A DNA stretch of 64,000 bases from Artemia franciscana (lineage: Eukaryota; Arthropoda; Branchiopoda; Anostraca; Artemiidae), in NCBI RefSeq assembly GCF_032884065.1, contig NC_088881.1, positions 6,783,047 through 6,847,046 of the forward strand, written 5' to 3'. Of the stretch, positions 12,365 to 25,395 are shown piece after piece. How positions within the stretch are numbered: position 1 is the first letter of the stretch; the number at the start of each line of letters is the position of its first letter. The notes under the pieces were generated by a model. The model saw only the letters and a list, made by a program, of their open reading frames with translations. It was not told the DNA's origin and searched no databases. The position numbers and the translations under genes were made by a program.

Positions 12365-13815
12365 AGGCAAAAATGAAGATGAACTTACTGAATTTATTTT
12401 CAATGAGACAGGCGAGATTAAGAAAAAAACTATTTCGCCAAGTACCCGTCAACAAATATCGTCAACTAATAGTATGTCTATGAACTTTACACTTCTGCAT
12501 TATGCTTTATTTGATACTGTTTTTGTCAAATGGTATCACCTTAGTACCAGAAGAAGCCAAAGACCACATGCAGATGAACTTACTGAATTTATTTTCAACG
12601 CGACAGGCGAGATTAAGAAAAAAGAAAGTCAACTATTTCGTCAACTATCCGTCAACAAATATCGTCAGCTAATAGCATGCCTATGAATTTTACAATCCTG
12701 CATTACGCTCTATTTGACATTGTTTTTGTCAAATGGTATCACCTTAGTACCGGAAGAAGCCAAAGACCACATGAAGATGAACTTACTGAATTTATTTTCA
12801 ACGCGATAGGGGAGATTAAAAAAAAAAGAAAGTCAACTATTTCGTCAAGTATCCGTCAACAAATATCGTCAGCTAATAGCATGCCTATGAATTTTATAAT
12901 CCTGCATTATGCTCTATTTGACATTGTTTTTGTCAAATGGTATCACCTTAGCACCGGAAGAAGCCAAAGACCACATGAAGATGAACTAACTGAATTTATT
13001 TTCAACGCAATAGGGGAGATTAAGAAAAAAGAAAGTCAACTATTTCGTCAAGTATCCGTCAACAAATATCGTCAGCTAATAGCATGTCTATGAATTTTAC
13101 AATCCTATATTATGCTCTATTTGACATTGTTTTTGTCAAATGGTATCACCTTAGTACCGGAAGAAGCCAAAGACCACATGAAGATGAACTTACTGAATTT
13201 AATTTCAACGCAAAAGGCGAGATTAAGAAAAAAGAAAGTCAACTATTTCGTCAACTATCCGTCAACAAATATCGTCAACTAATAGCATGTCTATGAATTT
13301 TACACTTCTGCATTATGCTTTATTTGATATTGTTTTTGTCAAATGGTATCACCTTAGTACCAGAAGAAGCCAAACATGAGGATGAACTTACTGAATTTAT
13401 TTTCAACGCGATAGGCGAGATTAAAAAAAAGAAAGTCAACTATTTCGTCAACTATCCGTCAACAAATATCGTCAACTAATAGCATGTCCATGAATTTTAC
13501 ACTTCTGCATTAAGCTTTATTTGATATTGTTTTGTCAAATGGTATCACCTTAGTACCAGAAGAAGCCAAAGACCACATGAAGATGAACTTACTGAATTTA
13601 TTTTCAACGCGACAGGCGAGATTAAGAAAAAAGAAAGTTAACTATTTCGTCAACTATCCGTCAACAAATATCGTCAACTAACAGCATGTCTATTAATTTT
13701 ACACTTCTGCATTATGCTTTATTTGATATTGTTTTTGTCAAATGGTATCACCTTAGTACCAGAAGAAGCCAAACATGAGGATGAACTTACTAAATTTATT
13801 TCAACCCGACAGGCG
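12365..13815 (+). repeat. 203-bp tandem array, second block (about 7 units)
   Basis: Unit starts lie at 12471, 12674, 12878, 13081, 13284, 13481 and 13683 (spacing mostly 203-204; two shorter because of deletions), with a partial leader from 12365. The ~70-codon frame is intact in several units, fused across two units at 12677-13093 by a 1-nt insertion in the A run, and broken in the last three. Variants such as a CATGAGGATGAA deletion are shared with the last unit of the first block, showing common ancestry of the array ends. Confidence 0.9.
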
Positions 13816-13975
13816 AGATTAAGAAGAAAAAAAAATAGGCATTACATGTAAAGCACCAAAAATATAAGCACAATTTCAAGATGTAAGATAACTTCGGAGC
13901 GTCCTTAAATATATTTTTTGGATTTAAAAAATATGTGTATATATATTTCTTATTTTTTCTACAAAAAAAAACATT
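13816..13975 (+). repeat. Shared 3' flank of the 203-bp arrays, copy 2
   Basis: Near-identical to 10471-10610 after a short A-rich junction. It is followed from about 13984 by sequence not present after the first copy, which marks the end of the shared element near 13975. Confidence 0.8.
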
Positions 13976-14100
13976 TTGTTTTTGATGGAACCCCTGACCC
14001 CGTGCTGCCAAGTAGAGATCAATCCACTGCTTTACCACATGATACTCCAAAAACGCGAAAAAACTTACAAAAAATAAAAAAATAAAAAGCAAAAACTTAC

Positions 14101-14437
14101 CGATTTTAGGGGCTAAATGTCTGATCAGTTTATCATACTTCGCACAGCCTGATGTTGTAGCAGCAACAATATCCATGCGTTTGCAATACATTGCATCTTC
14201 CTCAGTTTCATTTTCGTCAACTTGTCTTTTAGCGCTTTGTGTCGTTGTTCAATCCTCTCTCTTTCCGCTATAAGCTTCTTGATTACTATCTGACGCCAAT
14301 AGGCATAAATCATCCATCGCTGATTAAGATTAAGCGCCCAGGGATTCTTTACTTTAATCAAATCCTCGATATGTTCTTTAGATAGTATCGGAATAATTTC
14401 TAGTAACTCTAAGACTCGTTCTCCAGTTCTTCTGGTT
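14101..14437 (-). CDS. Exon of a ZNFX1-family superfamily-1 RNA helicase (frameshifted)
   Basis: Minus-strand exon with good borders: acceptor TTTTTTTTAAG before 14437 and donor GTAAGT at 14100-14095. It first encodes about 75 residues including NPWALNLNQRWMIYAYWR, then a basic coiled segment, then MDIVAATTSGCAKYDKLI and LAPKI. This corresponds to the stretch just before the Walker-B motif in ZNFX1 helicases, and the next expected residues would start the acidic motif II. ZNFX1 proteins act in antiviral RNA sensing in vertebrates and small-RNA inheritance in nematodes. The two halves are in different frames; the switch lies near 14232 at an A4 run, so it is either a 1-nt assembly error or real decay. 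The following exon is not found downstream, where the 203-bp array sits. Confidence 0.7.
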
Positions 14438-14666
14438 CTTAAAAAAAATTATTGACATTATTTTCTGGAATAACTAATCCTTAAATTATTTTAAGCAAAA
14501 CAAATATTCATGACACTTCTCTCCAGTTCAACTCACCGATATTAGTGTAGCAATATATATATCAGGTGTACTCGGTAGATAGGTACAAAAAAGAAAAAAC
14601 GAAGAAAAAAGAACAAAAAGAAAGAGAACAAACAAGACAAAAAAAGAGGAGCCCAATTTAACTTAC

Positions 14667-14776
14667 GGAATGTATTCTTAGCAATACAGAACACACTTTT
14701 TCTCTCTATCATATCTTTGTCAATCCTTTCTTTATCGTTAAAATTCCAAACTACGCTACGAAAATTGATACAGTTC
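14667..14776 (-). CDS. Probable exon upstream of the helicase exon
   Basis: A 110-nt open block on the minus strand bounded by ACATCAACAG (acceptor side, at 14777-14786) and GTAAGT (14666-14661). It encodes about 36 residues (FRSVVWNFNDKERIDKDM, then an ERKSVFCIAKN block). It sits 229 bp upstream of the ZNFX1-type exon on the same strand. One caution: its end phase in the longest frame does not match the start phase of the next exon exactly. I do not recognise the sequence itself, so membership in the ZNFX1-like gene is inferred from position and splice signals. Confidence 0.4.
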
Positions 14777-14984
14777 TGTTGATGTAATAACACATATTTA
14801 GTACCTTAAATGCAATTTATTTACTTTAGTTTCATTTAAAAAATGAATAGAAATATATTTACAACAATTCAAGTACACAACAACCCCACTACAATAATAA
14901 TAATAAAAATATAATTTGAAACCTCTATCCATACAAAAATGCACTTAGAGGAGTATGGAGTAAAATAGAATAAAAAAGAAGAAA

Positions 14985-15152
14985 GAAACATACATAATAA
15001 GGAACACTCATCATAGCCAACATCAAAAATCCAAATACATCCAACTTATCACGTATCTCAAAAACTCCGTAGCATATGGGGATATAACTAATACGAGACC
15101 AGACCCAAACTTGTTGACGGTCCAACGTGATAAAAAGCTTCAAAAATGGCAC
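14985..15152 (-). pseudogene. Possible ZNFX1-like exon remnant
   Basis: After an acceptor-like TTCTATTGTTTTAG (ending near 15153) the minus strand reads AIFEAFYHV. This resembles the start of a conserved ZNFX1 block in which an FFEAY-type motif follows a short beta strand. The frame then shifts to LDRQQVWVWSR and soon loses similarity. I offer this as a tentative decayed exon; the match is short and rests on memory. Confidence 0.3.
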
Positions 15153-15154
15153 TA

Positions 15155-16330
15155 AAACAATAGAACCTATACATACGAGAGAGGATTATTCCGCACTACC
15201 ACATCGTGGAAAATTTCTAAATTTAGGACTAGGGATGTTTTAAGTTTAAATCCTTAAACAGTATTTCTCTAACTGAAGAGTCCGGGTAGTTTTAGGATAC
15301 TAATCCTAGAAGTTGGAATCCTAGAATTCTCAACTGAAATATTCAGAAAAGGATGTTACTACTTTTAATAACTCTATATTGAATATGAAAATTATGCCAG
15401 GTCGTCTTGAGATAGACACATTGGCCGCTGCAGCAGGGGGGGGGTATACAACAGAGTTCAAAGATAAGAAAGACAAGGAATTTAACGTCATATGTCAGAA
15501 GAACTGGAGGGGGCAGCTGATCCCCCTTCCCGCGCCTAAAACCGCCACTACCCTCACTTTTGTATCCATAAAATAAAGTAAAAAAATTATGAAAATCACA
15601 TTTTGTTATGATAATAAAGGTTTTAATATCACAAATACATTTACTAAGCGTGCACCATTACACTCTTCCTGAAAATAACTTCTGTTGATGCCCTTGAAGG
15701 GTGTATGTGCATTGGGTGTATAGGTACATGTTTAGGTATATTGGGTGCTTAGTAGAAATTGTTGAGAGCTTTAAAAAAAGCTCTATTATTTGCGATAATT
15801 GAGAAAGGGGTGGGGGCGCGTGCCTGAAATCACTTTTTAAAGCCTTAACTTGGGATGTGCTCAGGATTACCTCCTGCAACACGAAAGTTTTATTTTATCA
15901 CTATTTTACACTATTGTAGTCAATTTTTTTTTACTGTAGCACCGATAATCGCTGTGCAGCACGCAAACTTAGGCAATTGTAGCACTTTAGGAACTGACCA
16001 TGGTGGCAATCCTGAATTGGGTCAGTTTATGAGCAAGCTCTAAAAGTCAAACATCTTAGTTGTGTTTTCAGGCACCGGTTTGAAGCATGTTTTGAGCGAC
16101 TTCGACAAAACCAGGGTTGATTAATAAACAACCCTGGCTGAGAACAGAGAATGTAGAAATCTGTTTAATTAATATTTTTCTTTGAGGGGAAGGGACAGAC
16201 CTCCTTTAAAAAAACATCTCATTTTTTTTATCTATTACTTTTTTTGCAGCTGAATCTAGTTCACAGAGATTTCAAAAACTCCGACAGCCTTAATGATGAC
16301 GAGCAATAAAAAAATAAGTGGTAAAATATA
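15155..16330. other. Intergenic or intronic; nothing identified
   Basis: AT-rich with G-runs near 15437 and 15810. No coding block, RNA gene or repeat recognised. A plus-strand frame at 15379-15576 is short and lacks any motif. Confidence 0.45.
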
Positions 16331-16331
16331 T

Positions 16332-16590
16332 TTACAATTCAATAGTCCGATTCGCTTCCTCATAATGTGAAACCGAGATATCGAGATATGTGTCGCGATA
16401 TGTTTCCATTCTTTGAATACTTGTCTGAAGCATCTTCTCCGACCAGGCAATGTGCGAGTCGTCCAAATGGCTCTTAATCTGATCGTCCTCAATCTTATAG
16501 TCTTTTAGGGAATAATGTTTAGAAGAGTACTGCACTTCGTCTGCCATTCTTGATCTTTCGAGTTCTTCTGCAATCATTTTCATACGATGA
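16332..16590 (-). CDS. Hypothetical exon, charged helical segment
   Basis: On the minus strand, following an acceptor-like ATGAAAATGATTGCAG near 16577, about 80 codons remain open to a stop at 16332. The composition is rich in E, D, S, R and Y (for example ELERSRMADEVQYSSKHY and SEKMLQTSIQRMETYRDTY) and looks like real coding sequence, probably helical. If the frame is extended upstream it becomes hydrophobic and T-rich, which looks intronic. It lies about 1.5 kb upstream of the ZNFX1-like exons on the same strand and could be an earlier exon, but I recognise no family. Confidence 0.35.
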
Positions 16591-18945
16591 AAATAGTCAA
16601 AAATTTTATTGAAACTGAACTCAATAAAAATCCAAATTGTCTTAAAACGCCAAATACAAAACAACAGAAAAATAATGATATCCAAATCTTAATGCTCTTC
16701 ACAAGTGGTAAACCTTTCGGTTTTTCACTTTTCTGAACGAAACCCGATATGATTCTGAAATCCATTTAAAAAAATCTTAAATACCCACTTACATCACTCC
16801 AAAAAATATTTTGCTTTGAATTATCACCCTTCCTCCTAATAAAGCAACATATAGCCAGTTTATAGCGCTGCTGTAAAATATAACGATAACATACAAACTG
16901 GGTTATTTATTGCTTCATTAGGGGTATGGAGTAGAGTAATTGGAAGCAAAGTGACCCTGGGACCAGAAATTAGCAAATATTTAAAATGATTCTAAAGAGT
17001 TTTTGAAATTTTAGTTTACAACACAAATAAAAAGAATTTCAGTTAAGTCATATTTTTTTAGAAAGTAGAGCAAGTTAGTTTGAATGTTTTTTTTCCTCTC
17101 TCAATCTTGGTCTTAAGTTAAATAACCAAGCTAAGCGCAAAGAAAACAGTGCAAAGTTCCTTCGAGCGGCTTGGCTCCGGTAAACATTGGCCTTATTTGA
17201 TAAACTTGAAGAAGTTCAGATTTAAATAAGACCCCCTTCCCCAAACAAAACGAGTTCTATCAAATGACTGAATCTGTTTTCTCCTATATCACTAGTGAAC
17301 GGTCAATTGAACATATTTTTGAAGGTTAGCTAATGATAAATATTAGTGGATTTTCTTGCCATTAATTAGTTAGCATTAATTAGTTAGCATTAACTTGACA
17401 TTAATTAGATAACCTAATCGTTAATTAGGTTTATAGAAATATACTCAGGATTTCTATCTATCGGGAGGTCTGTTGGTTTTTTTTTCCTCGATTGCATTCT
17501 TAAAATATCGGAGTAAACTGTTTAATGTGGAAACTAAAGCTCCCTCCTGAAAAAAATAATAAATAAAAATAAAACAAAACAAATAAATAAGTGACCTGGA
17601 TATTCAAAAAAATGGATATGATGAAGATGCGTTTTTGGCTGCTTGCACCATTAGAGGAAATTAACAGCAGAGAATAAGTTAAAAAAAAAACAATAACAAA
17701 TCATCTTGATTTTTTTTCACAGTCACATATAGACTTGCTGGACCCCTAACCTACATTTCAGAAATAAACTGAACATTCATCTAGTTTCCCTCTTTATTAA
17801 TTTGTACAGAAACTGACCATGTTTTGTAGTTGTTCGCTTATTTTCCGCATTCTTTTTTTAATGTCCCTTTTATGTTTATATTTATTAATTTTATTGAATT
17901 TTATCTGTTTTTATCTTTTTAATATGTTTTTATAGATCTTAGTTTAAATAATGGCTAATGAAAGGATGGTCTGATAATTGTGATCTAATTTCGAGATTCT
18001 TTTGCCAGTCCTTTAGTTTTAGTGGCTTTTTTGGTACTCTTGCCTTAATTTTTTGACTTCAAAGTCTGAATTCGGCCCTTCAGGGCTCATCATTGCAATT
18101 ATAGCCAACAGATTCAAGCTTGGCTTTACAATACTTTGGTTATACCCCATTTATTAGCTATGTCTCCATTAAAATTTTGTTTCCGAAATTGATAAAAGAC
18201 GGCTGCATTCAGAATTTTACAAAAATGCAAAATTTTCGCTTAATTTACGACCGTCGTCGAAAAACGCCGATTCGGCATTCCTGACAACATTGCAGCTCTC
18301 ATTGAGCTTCGGATGGATATCTCAAAGTAGTTGAGTCCAGTATACAGTGCCTATGCTTTTGGTCAGTGCCTGTATTTGGTCAATACGTATACAGTGCCAA
18401 TGCTTTTGGTCATTCCTCTTTATTTTCCCTTTGTGATCTTGTACCGTTTTTCTAATGGGTAGTAAAATTATATATACATCTAACTATTTGAAATAAATAT
18501 CTAATATCTTGTTATTATACTTCAAAAATTTAGGCTTTTTTGTGTTGAGAGCTGAGGACTGCTTGGTAAAGTTTCTGGGCCGAAATATCTGCTTGGTGTT
18601 TTCAAAGCAGTTTATTACTTTATAGTTTAATATAGAGTTAATATACAGTTAAATCCTATTTATTAACTATATATTAAGTGTATAATATATAGCTAATATA
18701 TAGTTAATATATATTAAATTATATATACATATTTAACTATATATATTTTATATATTTAATATATAATTTATTAAATTACTTAATATATAGTGCTTTACTT
18801 GACAGTTCTTCGGTTTTTCACCTAATGTTACGTCTAGCCAGTGTGGTCTCATAACTTACTGTCGCCGTATCTTCCATTCTTCAAAAAATCTTCTTTCTAC
18901 AAACAACTGCTCCTTCATAGTGGTAAAAAAAAACAAAAAACGTCA
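16591..18945. other. AT-rich non-coding DNA
   Basis: No supported gene. TTAATTAGTTAGCATTAATTAG-type repetition occurs near 17355-17425, and near 18600-18790 there is very AT-rich sequence built from variants of TATATAGTTAATATA. No LINE or DNA-element protein signature seen. Confidence 0.5.
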
Positions 18946-20135
18946 GAACTAACTCACTGCAGCACCAAGCCGCCTGAGGCCAACACAGCTACGCACGCTC
19001 CTTCTCCAACCTAATCTATTTAAAGCCTCCCTCTTTACACCCTCCCAGGAAGTTCCCATTTCCTTTAAATCCTTATTTATGACATCCTCCCAACCCAGAC
19101 AAGGACGACCTGCTTTCCGTGTAGCCCCAGACGGTTGGCCAAAAAGGACAATCTTCGGTAATCTGTCATACTTCATCCGTAGAACGTGGCCTAGCCATCT
19201 CAACCTTTCTTTCATTATAGCCCCAGAAAGCGGGATTGAACCACACTTTTCGTACAACCTACTGTTTGAAATACGGTCAGTCAGCCGGGTACCCAGAACA
19301 ATCCGTAGGCAATTTCTCTGGAAACATCTAGTAAATTTTCATGTGCTTTTCGGAGTGTCCATGCTTCAGAGCCATATTTGACCACTGTCATCACTGTAGC
19401 TTCCAATATTCTAATCTTGGTTTGTAGACTTATCTTTCTATTCTTCCAAACTTTTTTTAACTGTGAAAAAACACCCTGAGCTTTAGCTATTCTACTTTTA
19501 ACATCTTCACTGCTCCCACCATCTTTACTAATAATACTACCAAGGTAACTGAAGCTCCCAACCTGATCAATCTTTTCGTTACCTAAGGTCACCTGTTCAT
19601 CTTCACTTATTCCTAACCTTAGTGACTTAGTCTTCTTAACATTAATTTTCAAGCCTATTTTAGCACCCTGAACTCGTAAAACCTCTAAAAATTCATTCAT
19701 TTTGCTCACACTTTCATCTAATATGCTTAAATCATCAGCATAATCTAAGTCCAGGAGCGTTCTTCCTCCCCATTTGATTCCATGGTCTCCAATTGCCTTT
19801 CCTGTGCTCCTTAAGACGAAGTCCATCAAAATGATCCATATAAAGGGGGATAGAACACAACCCTGCTTAACTCCTGATTTAATACAAAACCAGTTGCTAA
19901 CCTCATTTCCTACCTTAACCGCAGCAGTATTATTCTCGTACATAGCGCAAATCACTTTAATGTATTTTTCTGGTATACCATATAACGATAAGACCTTTGT
20001 TAACGCTGTTCTATCAACAGAATCGAAGCTTGCTCATAATCGATAAAACTAAGGACCAAAGGTGTTTGACAACGAAGGGACTTCTCAAGCTCCCAAGAAC
20101 GAAATCTTTTAAAAATATGGTTTGACCTCATACAA
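18946..20135 (-). mobile_element. RTE-like LINE, 5' truncated, copy 1
   Basis: Minus-strand reverse-transcriptase remnant. In order: a LVLSFIDYEQA block near 20060 (1-nt deletion just after it), SGVKQGCVLSPFIW near 19880, the catalytic LDYADDLSILDES near 19740, FSYLGSIISKDGGSSEDV near 19545, KIRILEATVMTVVKYGSEAW near 19400, then after a 1-nt deletion near 19305 the RLRWLGHVLRMK block and the C-terminal GWEDVINKDLKEMG. This order, with YLGSII...DGG and W.GH.LR, is the signature of RTE-type elements. The element ends at TAG near 18949. Nearly identical in sequence to 42357-43298. Confidence 0.85.
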
Positions 20136-20494
20136 ACTACTATACAAAATATTCTTTCACTACCAGACTAAAAAATATGTTCTAGTTCTGAATCCACAAG
20201 TTGTCCAATTCCATAAGGAGTTACTAGACTTGGTACATTCTCGATTAACTCAGACAAAACAATCGAGGGAATCTAAATAATTTTAGTCGGCGCTACCAAA
20301 AGGAGTTATCAGATCCGAATACCGTGAGTGGAATTTGAACCGTACACAAAAGCATTTCATAAATGTTTTCACGAAATCAAACATAGCTGTAAACACATCA
20401 ACGGTACGACACATAGAAATCCTGAAAACCGAAAAGACAGTTCCTACCAAGTGCAACGCTTTTTGTAACGCAATACCCTAAATTATATGTAGAA
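20136..20494. other. No feature recognised
   Basis: Unique-looking sequence between the RTE-like LINE and a Helitron 3' end. Nothing coding or repetitive is identified. Confidence 0.4.
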
Positions 20495-20750
<256 letters not shown>

Positions 20751-20791
20751 TGAAAAGAAGAATCACCAATGCAACAGCACAAACACATAGG

Positions 20792-20831
<40 letters not shown>
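20792..20831. repeat. Poly-A run of about 40 nt
   Basis: Homopolymer following a CAAACACATAGG flank. It may be the tail of a retroposed sequence or simple slippage. Confidence 0.95.
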
Positions 20832-20833
<2 letters not shown>

Positions 20834-21111
20834 CAGAAGGAGAAAAGGAAGACTGTTTTCCTAAATTAGTGATTAATATAGACCAGCACTTGAATGAGGC
20901 CTTAACCCTACTCATCCATCAAATCACATAGGTCAAACAGCATAGCCATACACAATCAACCATAAAGAATAATCCATGGACAGGCAGTCATGTCGTCAAT
21001 AAGTACAAGTCGTCATTTACCAAACAATAGAAAAAATAATAAAGACAAATAATTCAGAGGCAACAACCCAACACAAGGGCTCATCAGGAGAATACACTTG
21101 CCTATAGGGTT

Positions 21112-21190
<79 letters not shown>
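20832..21190. other. Unassigned segment ending in an AT microsatellite
   Basis: About 280 bp of non-repetitive sequence without a recognised gene, then an interrupted (AT)n tract from about 21112 to 21190. The tract runs into the 5' end of the next plus-strand Helitron. Confidence 0.5.
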
Positions 21191-23140
<1,950 letters not shown>

Positions 23141-23314
23141 TCTATATATATAAAAATAAGTTGTCTGTGGATGGATCTGTGGATGGATCAGGTGACGTCA
23201 TGTTTCGGCTGACGTCATGAAATTAGTTGCCATCATTTTTGTTATGACGATGCTTAGTATATTGTAAAACACATTAATTTGGTTAATAATATACCATTTA
23301 AAACACCAAAATGA

Positions 23315-23392
23315 ACATGCTGGAGTAGTCACTCGGTGAGAGAGGGTGTCAGAACGGAGAATGAAGGTCCCAGGTTCAAATCCTGGTTAGGC
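23315..23392 (+). ncRNA. tRNA-like sequence (possible SINE head)
   Basis: About 77 nt with a perfect T-arm-like hairpin CCAGG-TTCAAAT-CCTGG near 23371-23387, which contains a B-box-like GGTTCAAATCC, and an A-box-like TAGTCACTCGGTGAG near 23322. No acceptor stem pairs convincingly, so it is not an intact tRNA gene. The A-rich tail directly after it fits a tRNA-derived SINE or a retroposed tRNA. Confidence 0.4.
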
Positions 23393-23599
23393 TAAAAAAG
23401 GAAAAAACTAAAAACTAAACAAAAACTGAAAAAACTAAAAAAAGGCAAAAACTACAAAAACAAGAGCTAAGAGCTCATATGGCACTTGTGACGAGGTCGG
23501 AAGAGCCGAGAGCTCATATGGTACGAGGTCGGAAGAGCCAAGAGCTCATTTGGACGAGGTCGGAAGAGCCAAAAGCCAAGAGCCAAGAGCTCATTTGGC

Positions 23600-25395
23600 A
23601 CTTGTGAGAAGGTCAGAACCTAAAGTTAACTTTATAGCACAAGATCCTTCTAAATATCAAATTTCATTAAGATCTGGTCACCCTTTCGTAAGTTACAAAT
23701 ACCTCAATTTTCAAAATTACCTCCCCCCTCCCAATTCCACCAAAGAGAGCAGATCCGGTCCAGTTATGTCAGTCACGTATCTTAGACAGGTTTCTATTCT
23801 TCCCATCAAGTTTCATCCTGATCTCACCGCTTTAAGTATTTTCTAAGATTTCCGGTCCCACCAACTGCCCCCCCCCCCCAATTACGTTTGATCCGGTTGA
23901 GATTTAAAATAAGATATCAGAGTTACGAGGTCCTTCTAAATATGAAGTTTCATGAAGATCCGATCACTCCTTCGTAAGTTAAAAATACGTTATTTTTCTT
24001 ATTTTTCAGAATTACCCCCCCCCCCTCCGCAATTGAGCGGATCCGTTCCAATTATGTAAATTACGTATGCAAGACTTTTGCTTATTTTTCCAACCAGTTT
24101 CATCCCAATCCTTCCAATCTAAGGGTTTCCCATCATTTTAGGTCTCCCCACCCCAAACTTCCCCCAATGTCACCAGATCCGGTCAGGATTTAAAATAAGA
24201 GCTTTGAGCCACGATATCCTTCTAAAAATCAAATTTCATGGAGATCCAATCACCCATTCGTAAGTTAAAAATACCTCATTTTTTCTAATTTTTCAGAATT
24301 AACCCCCCCCCCCAACTACCCAAAAGAGAGCGGATCCGTTCCGTTTATGTCAATCATCTATCTAGGACTTGTGTTTATTTTTCCCACCATGTTTCATCCC
24401 GATCCCTCCACTCTAAGTGTTTTCCAAGTTTTAGGTTTCCCCCTCCCAACTCCCCGCCCCATCACCAGATCCGGTCGGGATTTAAAATAAGAGCTCTAAG
24501 ACACGATATCCTTCTAAACATCAAATTTCATTGAGATCCGATCACCCGTTCGTAAGTTGAAAATACCTCATTTTTCTAATTTTTAAGACTTACTCCCCCC
24601 CTCCCAACTACCCCATAGAGAGCAAATAAGTTCCGATTATGTCAATCATGTATCTGGGACTTGCGCTTATTTTTCCATCAAGTTTCATCCCGATCCCTCT
24701 ACTCTAAGTGTTTTCCAAGATTTTAGGTTTCCCCCCTCCAACTCCCCCAATGTCATCAGACCCAGTCGGGATTTAAAATAAGAGCTCTGAGACATAATAT
24801 CATTCCAAACATCAAATTTCATTAAGATCCAATCACCCGCTCATAAGTTAAAAATACTTCATTTTTTCTATTTTTCCGAATTAACCGGCCCCTTCTCCCC
24901 CCCCCAGATGGTCAAATCGGGAAAACGACTATTTCTAATTTAATCTGGTCCGGTCCCTGATACGCTTGCCAAATTTCATCGTCCTAGCTTACCTGGAAGT
25001 GCCTAAAGTAGCAAAACCGGGACTTTAGGTTTTCCCCTCCAACTCCCCCAAATGTCATCAGATCCGGTCGGGATTAAAAATAAGAGCTCTAAGACACAAT
25101 ATCATTCCAAACATCAAATTTCATTAAGATCCAAATACCCGCTGATAAGTTAAAAATACTTCATTTTTTCTATTTTTTGCGAATTAACCGGGCCCCCACT
25201 CCCCCCCAGATGGTCAAATCGGGAAAACGACTATTTCTAATTTAATCTGGTCCGGTCCCTGATACGCTTGCCAAATTTCATCGTCCTAGCTTACCTGGAA
25301 GTGCCTAAAGTAGCAAAACCGGGACCGACAGACAGACCGACAGACAGACCGACAGACAGACAGACCGACAGAATTGGCGACTGCTATATGTCACT
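23600..25395. repeat. Degenerate ~290-bp tandem repeats with a GACAGACC end
   Basis: The phrase GG(A)TTTAAAATAAGAGCTCT recurs near 23890, 24189, 24477, 24770 and 25070. Each copy is followed by CATCAAATTTCAT(T/G)AAGATCC and a polypyrimidine CCCCCTCCC stretch. The block closes with (GACAGACC)n near 25325-25370 and a palindromic CACTTGGT...ACCAAGTG near 25393-25410. The same phrase appears in reduced form at 50465-50570. Confidence 0.8.

Noticed and set aside
13985-14055. Possible tRNA on the minus strand
   Set aside because: There is a GGGGTTCCATC-like B-box and a GTGGTAAAGCAGTGG-like A-box phrase, but no cloverleaf arms pair.
16256-16492. Arginine-rich minus-strand frame
   Set aside because: It is an alternative frame of the more coding-like block at 16332-16590.
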